From Arthrobacter sp. zg-Y20 (GTDB taxonomy: Bacteria > Actinomycetota > Actinomycetes > Actinomycetales > Micrococcaceae), in contig NZ_CP126241.1 of NCBI RefSeq assembly GCF_030142075.1, forward strand, positions 434,001 through 498,000: a DNA stretch of 64,000 nt, written 5' to 3'. Position 1 is the first letter of the stretch. Each line of letters begins with the position of its first letter. The notes beneath the pieces were generated by a model, which made no database searches, was not told the DNA's origin, and saw nothing but the letters and a program-made list of their open reading frames with translations. Both the position numbers and the translations under genes were made by a program. Shown piece by piece: positions 53,907 to 63,548 of the stretch.

Positions 53907-56900
53907 TTACCGCCGCCCGGTCAGGCACAGGATGTGCTGCGCCAGCTCGTAGGCGTACCGTGCCCAGCCGCGCACGTCCCACCAGTGCTTGGGCGCCACC
54001 GGTGCCTTGCAGACCGGGGCGGGAGCAGCGGCTTTCTCCACGGTGACCGGGAGGGTCACCGTGGTGCCGGACTCAGCTGCCGTGAGGACGAGCCGGCCGG
54101 CCCCGGACGCCGACGCCGGAATGGTCACCGTTACGGCAGCGGATCCTGCGGAGACCGGAACGGTGCCCAGGGCGGTGGCCGTGCCGGCCGCGTTAACAAA
54201 GCTGACCGCCAGCGAGGTGTTGGCGGGGCTGCCCAGCGAGGTCAGGTTCAGCTGCGACACCGTAAAGCTCACGGCCGAACCGGCCTTGGCCGTAGCCGGT
54301 GCGCCCTTGACCGCTACGCCCTGCCGGGCGAAGTCGGGAGAGAGCGGGCTATTGGCCGAGATATAGCTGATCCAGGCGTCACGGTCCACCAGGCCGGTAT
54401 CCCGGGTGTTTGTGCCTTCCCGGAAGACCGTGAAGTTGTCACCGCCCTGCGCCAGGAAACTGAAGGTCCCCACCCGGTAGTCGCGGGCCGGATCCATGGC
54501 GGCGCCGTTAATGGTGACGCTCTGGATCCGGGAACCGCGCGGCTGGTCCGGATCGAAGGTGTACGTGATGTTGTCGGAGAGTCCCAGGGCCAGGAAAGCC
54601 CGCGAGCTGCCCTCGGGCTGCCACTGCTGTTCAAGCATCGTTTTCAGCTGGGCACCGGTGAGAGTGGTGGTCCAGAGGTTGTTGACGAACGGCAGGACGG
54701 CATTGGCCTCGGCATAGGTGATTACTCCGTCGGGCCCGTAGTAGAGCTCGGCGCGCAGTCCGCCCGGGTTGGTGACGCCGATTTCGGCGCCGCCTCGTTC
54801 GGGTGCGGAGAGCGTGGACAGCAGGGAGTCTGCCACCAGCCCGCCGAGGGCCGACTCGGAACTGCGGTCGTCGCGGGCAGTGCCCACGAAGGCGGTGGTG
54901 ATGTCCGCGGTGACGGATCCAACGGGCTGGTTGCCCACCTCGGCCGAGTACGCCAGGGCTGCGTCGACAATCCGCTTCACCTCGGCGACAGCCGGATAGG
55001 CGGCGACCAGGTCCGCCGGGGTCGTTTTGGTGCGGGCCACGTTGGCTGCCGAGTAGGACATGACCTCATCAGTGCCGGCGTTGTATTCGAGCTTGATCTG
55101 GCCGATGAACTCGCCGTAGGAGCCGGTCTGCACCACCGGACGGGTCTTGCCGCCCGCACCGGGGACGGGGGCGTCCCAGGCGTACTGCTTATGGGTGTGG
55201 CCGGTGTAAATGGCATCCACCAGCGGCGTGGTTTCGTTGACGATTTCAGCGAATGCGCCGCCTTCCCCGAGTTCCTGCTCCAGGGTGGCGCCGTCGGGGG
55301 TGCCGCTGCCGGCGCCCTCGTGGTACTCGGCCACGATCACATCGGCCAGGTCCTGCTCCACCAGCTGCGCGGCCACACGGTTCACGGCCTCAACCGGATC
55401 ACCGAAGTCCAGGTTGCTGATGCCGCCGGGGCTGACCAGGCTGGCGGTTTCCTGGGTGATGGCGCCGATGACGGCCACCTTCACGCCGTTGACGTCAAGG
55501 ATCTCGTACTCCTGCAACGCGGGAGTGGTAGTGCCCTTGGTGTAGACGTTGGCGCCCAGATAAGGGAACTGGGCGGCCGGGGCCACGCGCCCGGTCAGGT
55601 CCGCGAAGCCGCCGTCGAACTCGTGGTTGCCCACTGCCGAGGCCCGCAGCCCGAGGGCGTTGAGGACGTCAATGGTCGGCTGGTCCTGCTGCACCGAGGA
55701 GGCGAACAGGGACGCACCGATGTTGTCTCCCGCGGAGAGGAACAGTGAACTGCCGGCAGGCGCACCAGCCTTCAGTTCCTCCACGGTTCCGGCAAACGGC
55801 ACCGTGTTGGCGTCGATCCGGCCGTGGAAATCGTTGATGTTCAACAGGTTCAGCGTGGCGGTGCCGGTACCTTCGGGAGTGAGGTCCATGCCCACGAGAA
55901 TCGGGTCATGATCCGAGGACCGGTAAGGATCCGGTGCGTAGAAGTTGGTGGCGTTGTAGTTGTAGCGGCTGTATTCCAGCGCCACGGATTCCACCGAGTT
56001 GATGTTCCAGATGTCGGTGCCGGTGACGGTGTCGCTGGCCGCCGGGGAAGCCAGGACGTGGTCCAGGCTGCCGACCGTGCCGCCGAACGCGTAGGAATGC
56101 TTGCCGGTGGCGGCACCAAGATCAACGTAGCCGGCGTCGGCCAGCACTTTGATGGGGTCTTCCGCGTGGTAGGCGTTGAAGTCGCCCAGCAGGAAGACCT
56201 TGTCAGTGCCGGCGGCCTCGGATGCAGTTGCGGCAAAGGCCACCAGGGCCTGCGCCTGGCGGACGCGGTCCGCGTTCCAGCCGCCCTGCCCGGTGTCGGC
56301 ATTCTCGCCCGAGGACGGTGCGGAGCCCTTGGACTTGAAGTGGTTGGAAACAGCCAGGATTTCGGTGCCCTCTTCGCCGCCGGCGGGCCGGAAGGCCTGG
56401 GCCAGCGGTTCACGGGCGTTGGAGAAGACGGTTTCGTCATCGAGGATGGTGGATTCGCCCACGGGCTCGGCCGTTGCGGTGCGGAAGATAAACGCGGTGC
56501 GGATGACATCTTCGTCGGCCGGCAGATCGGCAGGGGAGCGGACGTAGTCCCACGTTCCCGGCGCCTGCGCATTGAGGGCAGCGACGAGGCGGGAAAGTGC
56601 CTCGTCGCGGTCCTTGCCGAAGGTGGCGGAGTTCTCCACCTCCATCAGCGAAACCACATCGGCGCCCAGGGCGTTGATGGCGGCAACGATCTTGGCCTGC
56701 TGGCGTTCCAGGTTGGCCGCATCGGCGGCACCGCGGACGTCGCAGCCTCCTTGGACGGTGACGGGTGCGCCGGCGCGGTCCTTGTAGAAGGAGCAGCCGG
56801 GCACCGTGTCACCGGTGGTGGTGAAGTAGTTCAGCACGTTGAAGGAGGCGAGCTTCAGGTTGCCGCCCACGCTCTGGGGTGCCGGTGTGCGGGTGTTCTC

Positions 56901-58397
56901 GAACGACGCCGGCTGGACCGTGGCCGCATTGGCGGGGGTCAGCTCCGTAAGCGGCTGGAACTTCCAGCCGCTGTTGCGGTAGTCCAGGATCACGCCGGTG
57001 CTGAAGGTGGCTGCAGCGCCCACCCGGACCGGGTTCTCCGGGGTCAGGTACGGGAGCGGCTTGCCCTGGTTGGCGGCGTTGAGGAAGTTGGTGCTGGCGC
57101 CGTCGTCGAGCTTGACGGCACGGGCAGTGTTATCCGCGACGACGGCGGCGTGCTCGGGAGTGCCGACGGCGGCCACTGCGGTGGGCTGGACCAGCGGGGT
57201 GTCGCCGGCGGCCAGGCCGATCTCGGCGTACTGGTTCAGGGAGAAATTGTCCGTGACGGTGAAGTTGCCCTGGGGTGCCAGCAGCATGCCCTCGAGGGTT
57301 TCGCGCTGTGCTTCGGCGGCGGGCCAGGCCACTGCCGCAGGCTTGACCTCGGGTGCCGCTTCGCTGAGCTTGGTCAGGGCGCCTGCAGCGACGGTGAGCT
57401 GGGTCAGCCCGTTGTACTCGCCAACGGTGCCGGTGACCTCCACGTACTCTCCGGCGGCAACCTGTCCGGCCGTGGCCGCCGAGAAGACGAAAATGCCGTC
57501 TGAGGCGGTGTGTGCAGCGGGATCAAGGTCTCCGCCGGTCCCGGGAGTCTGGATGTAGTACCCGTTGAAGCCGCCGGTGGGATAAACGCCGGTGACCTTG
57601 CCGCGGGTCGTCACGGTTTGGCCGATCAGCGGACTGGCCTCCCCGGTGCCTTGAATCGCGGCGATCGGCACGGTCCCGGCTCCGGGAGTGCCCGGCGTCG
57701 TGGGCGTGGGCGTGGGCGTGGGGGTCGGCTCGGTGGGGACGGAACCGGCGGTGGAGGTGGGTGTGACCGAGGTGTTCAGCGTGAAGTCAGCGGCATTGTT
57801 GTTTGAATCCGCAAAACCGGTGCGGTTCAGCGACTTCGGGTCTGAGTTGCCTGCCGGTGCCGCGGCGGCGGCCGTTTCGAACGTGTTGGAGGTGCCGTAT
57901 CCGAGCAGGTCCACCACCCCGGGCGCGCCGGTGACCGAGCCGGTGGGGAGCGGATCCACGCGGGTGCCCTGGTTCGAGAGGATCAGGGTGCCGCCTCCGC
58001 CGCCGAAACTGGCGCCGATGGTGGCGTCGGCAGTGGGCAGGGGTGCTCCGGTGGTGCCGTTGCTCGCGCCGGAGACCAGATAGTAGCCGCCCGGTGCGAT
58101 GGTGCCCGAAAGGGTGCCGATGCCGGTGGGGGCGGTTGTGGTGCCGGCTGCGCGGTACTGCAGGGACCAGCCGTCCAGGCTGACGGGTTCACTGCCGGGG
58201 TTGTAGAGCTCCACGAACTTGGTGTTGAAGGGGGCGTTGGCGCTGCCGCCGGACAGGTACGCCTCGTTAATAATGATGCCGGGAGCGGCGGGGTCGCCGC
58301 CCTCCTCGGCGTAGGCCGGGAACGCGGTCAGCGGCGCGGCGAGCAGGCCGGCTGAGAGGGTTGTTCCCAGCACAGCCTTCCGGATTGAAGGTCTCAT
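53907..58397 (-). CDS. Secreted ExeM/NucH-type nuclease fused to a 5'-nucleotidase
   Basis: This 1,496-residue protein has a signal peptide (VLGTTLSAGLLAAPLTAFPA), a lamin-tail-like LTD domain (EAYLSGGSANAPFNTKFVEL), OB-fold-like ExeM regions, an endonuclease/exonuclease/phosphatase domain from about 513 (LKLASFNVLNYFTT; GDFNAYHAED near 735; SSDHDPILVG near 826) and a metallophosphatase 5'-nucleotidase from about 852 (NINDFHGRID, GNHEFDGG near 920, GHTHKQ near 1064). It likely degrades extracellular DNA and dephosphorylates nucleotides to scavenge phosphate. PHO-box-like repeats lie upstream. No LPxTG motif is seen. Confidence 0.95.
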   Translation of the reverse strand: MRPSIRKAVLGTTLSAGLLAAPLTAFPAYAEEGGDPAAPGIIINEAYLSGGSANAPFNTKFVELYNPGSEPVSLDGWSLQYRAAGTTTAPTGIGTLSGTIAPGGYYLVSGASNGTTGAPLPTADATIGASFGGGGGTLILSNQGTRVDPLPTGSVTGAPGVVDLLGYGTSNTFETAAAAAPAGNSDPKSLNRTGFADSNNNAADFTLNTSVTPTSTAGSVPTEPTPTPTPTPTTPGTPGAGTVPIAAIQGTGEASPLIGQTVTTRGKVTGVYPTGGFNGYYIQTPGTGGDLDPAAHTASDGIFVFSAATAGQVAAGEYVEVTGTVGEYNGLTQLTVAAGALTKLSEAAPEVKPAAVAWPAAEAQRETLEGMLLAPQGNFTVTDNFSLNQYAEIGLAAGDTPLVQPTAVAAVGTPEHAAVVADNTARAVKLDDGASTNFLNAANQGKPLPYLTPENPVRVGAAATFSTGVILDYRNSGWKFQPLTELTPANAATVQPASFENTRTPAPQSVGGNLKLASFNVLNYFTTTGDTVPGCSFYKDRAGAPVTVQGGCDVRGAADAANLERQQAKIVAAINALGADVVSLMEVENSATFGKDRDEALSRLVAALNAQAPGTWDYVRSPADLPADEDVIRTAFIFRTATAEPVGESTILDDETVFSNAREPLAQAFRPAGGEEGTEILAVSNHFKSKGSAPSSGENADTGQGGWNADRVRQAQALVAFAATASEAAGTDKVFLLGDFNAYHAEDPIKVLADAGYVDLGAATGKHSYAFGGTVGSLDHVLASPAASDTVTGTDIWNINSVESVALEYSRYNYNATNFYAPDPYRSSDHDPILVGMDLTPEGTGTATLNLLNINDFHGRIDANTVPFAGTVEELKAGAPAGSSLFLSAGDNIGASLFASSVQQDQPTIDVLNALGLRASAVGNHEFDGGFADLTGRVAPAAQFPYLGANVYTKGTTTPALQEYEILDVNGVKVAVIGAITQETASLVSPGGISNLDFGDPVEAVNRVAAQLVEQDLADVIVAEYHEGAGSGTPDGATLEQELGEGGAFAEIVNETTPLVDAIYTGHTHKQYAWDAPVPGAGGKTRPVVQTGSYGEFIGQIKLEYNAGTDEVMSYSAANVARTKTTPADLVAAYPAVAEVKRIVDAALAYSAEVGNQPVGSVTADITTAFVGTARDDRSSESALGGLVADSLLSTLSAPERGGAEIGVTNPGGLRAELYYGPDGVITYAEANAVLPFVNNLWTTTLTGAQLKTMLEQQWQPEGSSRAFLALGLSDNITYTFDPDQPRGSRIQSVTINGAAMDPARDYRVGTFSFLAQGGDNFTVFREGTNTRDTGLVDRDAWISYISANSPLSPDFARQGVAVKGAPATAKAGSAVSFTVSQLNLTSLGSPANTSLAVSFVNAAGTATALGTVPVSAGSAAVTVTIPASASGAGRLVLTAAESGTTVTLPVTVEKAAAPAPVCKAPVAPKHWWDVRGWARYAYELAQHILCLTGRR

Positions 58398-58533
58398 GCC
58401 TCATACTCCTTGGTCGGCCGTGGCGGCCGACGGGTTATGGCCGCGCCCAGGGGCGGCGGCAGGGGGTGCGCAAGTGATGGCGAACAGTGGTGATCAGGTA
58501 ACGGGTGCGGTTGTACGGAGATGACGTTAAACG

Positions 58534-58566
58534 GTGCAGGTTACGTACAGATGACCGGAGGGTGAC
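58534..58566 (-). promoter_or_regulatory. PHO-box-like direct repeats
   Basis: On the minus strand three 11-base units follow without gaps: GTCACCCTCCG (58566-58556), GTCATCTGTAC (58555-58545) and GTAACCTGCAC (58544-58534). The period and the G-T-C-A-Y-C core fit actinobacterial PhoP boxes. Confidence 0.6.
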
Positions 58567-58685
58567 GTGCTGCGCTGCACGCCACCCAAGTTCTGCCAAA
58601 CCCCCCGGAACAGCAGAAAAGTGATCGCCAGCACAGTGTACGGGGTGGCACCCCCACTACTTGCCAACCGGTCCCGGACGTAACA

Positions 58686-58724
58686 AAAGGGCACTGCCAG
58701 CCCCAGAGGCCGGCAGTGCCCTTT
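58686..58724 (-). terminator. Terminator of the septum-family gene
   Basis: AAAGGGCACTGCC pairs with GGCAGTGCCCTTT over 13 bases, followed on the minus strand by TGTTACG after TTTT. It lies just after the gene stop. Confidence 0.85.
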
Positions 58725-58748
58725 CAGTTAACGCGAAAGGTGGTTGCC

Positions 58749-59195
58749 CTAGCGGCTCGAACCCTTGTAGGACTCGGAGACCTCGGGGCCGTTGGCGGCA
58801 CCGAGGGTGCAGGTGATGTCCCGGTCATCGTTCTTCCAGGAATCCTCGGTGGGAACAATGTAGGAGGCTTCCAGCTCCGACAGGTCGAAAGACGTGCCTA
58901 CGTAGCCCTGGAACTCTTCGGCGCAAAGTTCCTGCGCCTTCGCCTCCAGCTCGGATACGCCTGGGTAGTCACCCTCAGCCTGTTCCTCGACAGCGAAAAC
59001 TTCCTGCTTGTGTGCCTCTTCGCACTCGACCACGTCAACGTCGAAGATTTCCCGGGTTTCGGAGTCCGGTTCCGGAGCGGAGAAGCAGTCTCCAACTTCC
59101 AGGCTGCCCGGGGCCGTGCCGCCGGAGCAGCCAGCCAACAGTCCGGCAAAAATAATCGGAAGTGCCAGACGGCGAAGCCGCGCTGTGGTGCTCAT
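58749..59195 (-). CDS. Lipoprotein of the septum formation family
   Basis: This 148-residue protein has a lipoprotein signal (RLALPIIFAGLLAGC) with Cys near 23. The mature part (EVGDCFSAPEPDSETREIFD, VDVVECEEAHKQEVFAV, CAEEFQGYVG, DITCTLGA) contains Cys pairs typical of the septum formation family found in actinobacteria. It is anchored on the outer face of the membrane. A role in cell division or envelope assembly is suggested by family only. Confidence 0.85.
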   Translation of the reverse strand: MSTTARLRRLALPIIFAGLLAGCSGGTAPGSLEVGDCFSAPEPDSETREIFDVDVVECEEAHKQEVFAVEEQAEGDYPGVSELEAKAQELCAEEFQGYVGTSFDLSELEASYIVPTEDSWKNDDRDITCTLGAANGPEVSESYKGSSR

Positions 59196-59436
59196 ATGTA
59201 TCTCCTGTGGAACTAATGGTGTGGCGGCGCACCCCCATGGCGGCCAGGAACCACGGGCCTATCCTACGGGGCCTGCCGGCATGCTGTGTCCACCACCACA
59301 CCGCTGGGCCGGCCGGTCATTGGTGGCGGCGAGGCCGCCTACGGCGATGCATGTCCCGGAAATCATGTCCCTCCCGGCGGGACTGGGTACGGTGAAGTCA
59401 TCAGGATCCACCACATCCGGTTTGGGAGGCCAGCAA

Positions 59437-60582
59437 GTGTCCAGCACGTCCGGCGCAGCGCAGGGAACTGTGCCGCCGCCCATCGTCCACCGGCGGCACC
59501 GGCTCGCCGACGGCCGCGAATCGCTGTTCTTCACGGACCGCGGCGGCCGGCCGGTGGACTCTGTCTATGACGCCCGCCCGCTGGATCCCCGGTCCGGCAA
59601 CGGAGAAGTGCGCTTTGACCGGTTGACCGGTGAATGGGTGGCGGTTGCCGCCCACCGGTCAACCCGCACCTACCTGCCTCCTGCGGACCAGTGCCCGTTG
59701 TGCCCCACCACCGCGGACCGGCTGTCGGAAATCCCTGCCGGAGACTTCGACGTCGTCGTGTTTGAAAACCGGTTCCCCTCCCTGGGCCCGGCCCTGGGCA
59801 CCCTGCCGGAGCCGGGAGAAGCGGGCGGCCGGGAACTATGGGGCCGCCCCGAGCCCGCGTTTGGCCGCTGCGAGGTAGTGGTCTTCACCCCCGAGCACAC
59901 CGGGTCCTTCGCCTCGCTGCCCTATAACCGGGCGCGGACCGTGGTGGAAGCGTGGGCGCAGCGCACGGAGGAACTGTCCGCGCTGGAGGGCATCGCACAC
60001 GTATTTCCGTTCGAAAACCGCGGCCAGGACATCGGCGTCACGCTGCACCACCCGCACGGGCAGATCTACGCCTATCCCTACGCCGCCCCGCACGCCGTGC
60101 AGCTGGCTGAACGGTCCCGCCGGCACCTCGCTGAGCATGGCCGGCCCCTGATGGGAGAACTGCTCCGCGCCGAGTCGGAGGCCGGGGACCGGATGGTCCT
60201 GGCCGGCGAGCATTTCTCCGCCTACGTCCCCTACGCGGCCCGCTGGCCCCTGGAAATACATCTGGTGCCGCACCGGCAGGTTCCGGACCTGGCCGCGCTG
60301 ACCGGGGCGGAACGCGATGAGCTCGCCGCCGTCTACCTGGACCTGCTCCGGCGGGTGGACGGGTTGTATAAAACTCCCACCCCGTACATTTCCGCCTGGC
60401 ACCAGACACCGGTTACCGCCGCGGACCGCGAGGCGGGCTGGTTGCACCTGCAGCTGACCAGTCCCCGCCGGGCGGAGGACAAGCTGAAGTTCCTCGCCGG
60501 CTCGGAGGCTGCCATGGGCGCCTTCATCAACGACACCACGGCGGAGCAGACCGCCGCCAGACTCCGGGAGATCCGGGTATGA
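59437..60582 (+). CDS. galT: Galactose-1-phosphate uridylyltransferase
   Basis: GTG 59437 has GGGAGG seven bases upstream, giving 381 residues. Zinc ligands start with CPLCP near 84, and the catalytic His is in LHHPHGQIYAYPYA near 203-216. This enzyme swaps UMP between UDP-glucose and galactose-1-phosphate in the Leloir pathway. The stop overlaps the galK start by four bases (ATGA). No galE is in the window. Confidence 0.95.
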   Translation: MSSTSGAAQGTVPPPIVHRRHRLADGRESLFFTDRGGRPVDSVYDARPLDPRSGNGEVRFDRLTGEWVAVAAHRSTRTYLPPADQCPLCPTTADRLSEIPAGDFDVVVFENRFPSLGPALGTLPEPGEAGGRELWGRPEPAFGRCEVVVFTPEHTGSFASLPYNRARTVVEAWAQRTEELSALEGIAHVFPFENRGQDIGVTLHHPHGQIYAYPYAAPHAVQLAERSRRHLAEHGRPLMGELLRAESEAGDRMVLAGEHFSAYVPYAARWPLEIHLVPHRQVPDLAALTGAERDELAAVYLDLLRRVDGLYKTPTPYISAWHQTPVTAADREAGWLHLQLTSPRRAEDKLKFLAGSEAAMGAFINDTTAEQTAARLREIRV

Positions 60583-61805
60583 GCACCGCCGCCAACGCCG
60601 TCCAGCGGGAGGAACGTGCCCGCGCCTTGGCCCGCCGCTTCGCCGGGGTCTTCGGCGCGGAGCCCGACGGCGTGTGGTGCGCCCCGGGGCGGGTGAACCT
60701 GATCGGTGAGCATACCGACTACAACAACGGCTTCGTCCTGCCCTTTGCCATTGACCGCAGCGCCTTGGTGGCTGTGCGCCTGCGCCGTCCGGGACAGGAC
60801 CCGGAAGCGGACACCGACGTCGTCCGCCTCGCCTCCACCTATGCGCAGACCGGCCTGTCCCGGGCGGAGTTCTCCACCGGTGGGCTGGAACCGGGCCTGG
60901 CAGCCGGCTGGGCCGCTTATCCTGCCGGTGTGGTGTACGCCTTGGCGCAGCATGCCGGTGCGTCCGTACCGGGATTCGACCTGCTCCTGGATTCCACCGT
61001 TCCGGTGGGTGCCGGCCTGTCCTCATCGCATGCCGTGGAAGTGGCCGTAATCGTGGCGCTGAATGACCTGCTCGGCCTGGGGCTGGACCGTCCCGGGATG
61101 GCCCGCCTGACTCAGTACGCGGAGAACGAGTTTGTGGGTGCACCCACAGGCATCATGGATCAGTCTGCGTCCCTGATGGGCGCCGAAGGCGGCGCCCTGT
61201 TCCTGGACTGCCGGAGCCTGGACTCTGAAATTGTGCCGCTGCCGCTAGCGGAGCACGGCCTCTCAGTGCTTGTGATGGACACCCGGGTGGAGCACAGCCA
61301 CTCCGACGGCGGCTACAGTGCGCGCCGGCAGTCCTGCGAGCGGGGCGCGGCAGCGCTGGGCGCGGAGTCGCTGCGCGAAGTGCCTGCCGACGCGGACCTG
61401 TCCGGCTTGGACCATGAGACGCAGCGGCGGGTGCGGCACATCCTGAGTGAGAACCAGCGGGTGCTGCAGGTGGCGCAGAAGCTGCGCGACGGCGCGGTGG
61501 ACTCCATCGGTGAACTGCTGACCGCCTCGCACATCTCCCTGCGGGATGACTTCGAGGTCTCCTGCCCGGAACTGGACCTAGCCGTGGACGCCGCCCTCGC
61601 TGCCGGCGCGATGGGTGCCCGGATGACCGGAGGCGGGTTCGGCGGTTCGGCCATTGCCCTGGTCCGGCACGACGACGAGGACGCAGTCCGTGCCGGGGTG
61701 CTGTCGGCCTTCGCGGACAGGGGATTCCGGGAGCCGGCCCTGTTTGCCGTCCTGCCGGCCGACGGCGCCGGACACGTTCAGCTCACGGCGCCCGGACGGC
61801 AATGA
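60579..61805 (+). CDS. galK: Galactokinase
   Basis: The protein has 408 residues with all GHMP-kinase signatures: the galactose signature RVNLIGEHTDYNNGFVLPFA near 38-57, the ATP loop VPVGAGLSSSHAVEVAV near 145, and the C-terminal GGGFGGSAIALV near 350. It phosphorylates galactose at C1. Translation is coupled to galT by the four-base overlap, so both Leloir enzymes are made in one operon. Confidence 0.96.
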   Translation: MSTAANAVQREERARALARRFAGVFGAEPDGVWCAPGRVNLIGEHTDYNNGFVLPFAIDRSALVAVRLRRPGQDPEADTDVVRLASTYAQTGLSRAEFSTGGLEPGLAAGWAAYPAGVVYALAQHAGASVPGFDLLLDSTVPVGAGLSSSHAVEVAVIVALNDLLGLGLDRPGMARLTQYAENEFVGAPTGIMDQSASLMGAEGGALFLDCRSLDSEIVPLPLAEHGLSVLVMDTRVEHSHSDGGYSARRQSCERGAAALGAESLREVPADADLSGLDHETQRRVRHILSENQRVLQVAQKLRDGAVDSIGELLTASHISLRDDFEVSCPELDLAVDAALAAGAMGARMTGGGFGGSAIALVRHDDEDAVRAGVLSAFADRGFREPALFAVLPADGAGHVQLTAPGRQ

Positions 61806-61847
61806 CGGCCCTGCCGCTGCGGCCCCGGCGCTGCAGCGGCACGGTAG

Positions 61848-62318
61848 TCATCCCGTGGCGTGCGCCCTGCGGGTTACCTCGGCGGAGATCGCCCGCAAGC
61901 CCTGCTCAAGCGCCTGCAGGTCAGCAAGCGGCAGCCGGTCCAGGATGTCGGAATTCAGTTCCGGACGTCCTGCGACCAGGCGGCGCACCACGGTCCGGCC
62001 CCACGGGGTGGCCTTCACCCTGCGCACCCGGGCGTCCACGGGATCTTCCGAGCGGACAGCTACGCCCTGAGCCACAAGCCGGTCCACCAGTCCGGACATG
62101 GAGGCCATGGAAACGCCGAAGGATTGAGCCAAACCACTGCCCGTCGCACCCTCCTCGATGGTGACCAGCACCGTGAGGACCTTGAGCTGCCGAACAGTCA
62201 GGTCCGTGGCGAGCAGCGGATCGAGGAACGAGGACAGGGCCGAGGACTGGAGTGAATCGGTGATGTCTTCCAGGGCGCGCAGGATCCGCGTCCGTTCCTG
62301 CTGCTCCACCCCGGTCAT
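61848..62318 (-). CDS. MarR-family regulator
   Basis: This 156-residue protein has the MarR winged-helix pattern: LLATDLTVRQLKVLTVLVTI, GATGSGLAQSFGVSMASMSG, then LVAQGVAVRSEDPVDARVRR (the basic wing and D-x-R). It controls genes in response to small molecules. Its neighbours are galK (convergent) and a tRNA-Ser (same strand, upstream), so the regulated genes are not evident. Confidence 0.9.
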   Translation of the reverse strand: MTGVEQQERTRILRALEDITDSLQSSALSSFLDPLLATDLTVRQLKVLTVLVTIEEGATGSGLAQSFGVSMASMSGLVDRLVAQGVAVRSEDPVDARVRRVKATPWGRTVVRRLVAGRPELNSDILDRLPLADLQALEQGLRAISAEVTRRAHATG

Positions 62319-62354
62319 GGGATCACCGTAGTGCCCCGGGAGGTGCCGGCAAAA

Positions 62355-62388
62355 GGAAAAGCGGCCCCGTTACCGGGGCCGCTTTTCC
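62355..62388 (-). terminator. Terminator of tRNA-Ser(UGA)
   Basis: A 14-base-pair stem, GGAAAAGCGGCCCC with GGGGCCGCTTTTCC, is followed on the minus strand by TTTT. It lies ten bases after the tRNA end. Confidence 0.92.
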
Positions 62389-62397
62389 GTGTCGACG

Positions 62398-62485
62398 CGG
62401 AAGGTAAGGGATTCGAACCCTTGGTACGGGGTTACCGCACACTGGTTTTCAAGACCAGCTCCATCGGCCGCTCGGACAACCTTCC
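62398..62485 (-). tRNA. tRNA-Ser (anticodon UGA)
   Basis: The minus strand has acceptor GGAAGGT with ACCTTCC, anticodon arm CTGGT-CTTGAAA-ACCAG with TGA, a long variable arm and TTCGAAT T loop. Discriminator G; CCA is not encoded (CGT follows). Confidence 0.96.
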
Positions 62486-62546
62486 TCACTAGTAGTCTGG
62501 CAGAAGGGATGAATTCACCAAAATTCCCTGAACCAGGAAGGACAGC

Positions 62547-63524
62547 ATGAAAGCGATCGTTATTGGAACGCCCGGGGGACCGGAAGCGCTTGAACTCCAG
62601 GACGTACCCACGCCCGCAGCCGGACCGGGAGAAGTGCTGATAGATGTCATTGCCGCCGGCATCAACCGCGCCGACGCGATGCAGCGCCAGGGACACTATC
62701 CGGTGCCGGCCGGAGCCTCCGAATATCCGGGGCTGGAAGTTTCGGGCCGCATTGCCGCCCTCGGCGAAGGCGTGGACGGCCCGGCAGTGGGAACCGAAGT
62801 GGTTGCACTGCTGTCCGGCGGCGGCTACGCCGAGCAGGTGGCCGTGCCCGCCGGCCAGGTCCTGCCCCTGCCGGACGGCTTCGACGCCGTCACCTCCGCC
62901 TCCTTGCCGGAAACGGCAGCCACCGTTTTTTCCAACCTCTTTATGGCTGCCGCAGTCCAGGAGGGGGACTATGTCCTGATCCACGGGGCCACCGGCGGCA
63001 TCGGCACCATGGCCATCCAGATGGTCGCGGCCTTCGGCGCCGTTCCCATGGTGACCGCCGGGTCCGCGGAAAAGCTGGAACTGGCTCAGTCGCTGGGCGC
63101 CAAGGTGCTGATCAACTACAAGGAACAGGACTTCGTCGAAGCGGTGCGCGAAGCCACCGGAGGCCACGGGGCCGACGTCATCCTTGACGTGGTGGGCGCC
63201 AAGTACCTGCAGAAGAACCTGGATGCGCTCGCCGTCGCCGGCCGGCTGGTGATCATCGGGCTGCAGGGCGGTATCAAGGCCGAACTGGACCTGAACCAGC
63301 TGATGACCAAACGCGCCGCCGTCATGGGCACCACCCTCCGCGGACGGCCGGTGGAGGAAAAGAGTGCCATCATGGCCGCGGTGGGTGAGTATGTCTGGCC
63401 GCTGCTGGTCTCCGGGCAGATCCGGCCCCTGGTGGACCGCACCTTCCCGCTGGCCGAGGCGGCCGCCGCCCACGAGTACTTCGACTCCGGGCAGCACGCG
63501 GGCAAGATCCTGCTCACCCTCTAG
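62547..63524 (+). CDS. NADPH:quinone oxidoreductase-type zinc-free MDR
   Basis: This 325-residue protein is a medium-chain reductase without the structural and catalytic zinc ligands. It starts MKAIVIGTPGGPEALELQDV, has GINRADAMQRQGHYP near 40, and a Rossmann loop ATGGIGTMAIQM near 147. The usual quinone-reductase ending RPLVDRTFPLAEAAAAHEYF follows. It reduces quinones or enals with NADPH. The ATG has CAGGAAGGACAGC upstream. It is monocistronic. Confidence 0.93.
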   Translation: MKAIVIGTPGGPEALELQDVPTPAAGPGEVLIDVIAAGINRADAMQRQGHYPVPAGASEYPGLEVSGRIAALGEGVDGPAVGTEVVALLSGGGYAEQVAVPAGQVLPLPDGFDAVTSASLPETAATVFSNLFMAAAVQEGDYVLIHGATGGIGTMAIQMVAAFGAVPMVTAGSAEKLELAQSLGAKVLINYKEQDFVEAVREATGGHGADVILDVVGAKYLQKNLDALAVAGRLVIIGLQGGIKAELDLNQLMTKRAAVMGTTLRGRPVEEKSAIMAAVGEYVWPLLVSGQIRPLVDRTFPLAEAAAAHEYFDSGQHAGKILLTL

Positions 63525-63548
63525 TTCCGGAGTCCCCAGGGGCACAAC

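Larger units (their letters stand above)
58398..58748. other. Intergenic region upstream of the nuclease gene
   Basis: These 351 bases contain no gene. They hold the PHO-box-like repeats at 58534-58566, the probable leftward promoter between those and 58397, and a hairpin terminator at 58686-58724 of the septum-family gene. Confidence 0.6.

Noticed and set aside
59196-59436. A longer galT start upstream of 59,437
   Set aside because: The upstream codons overlap the leader of the septum-family gene, lack family similarity, and GGGAGG fits only the GTG at 59,437.
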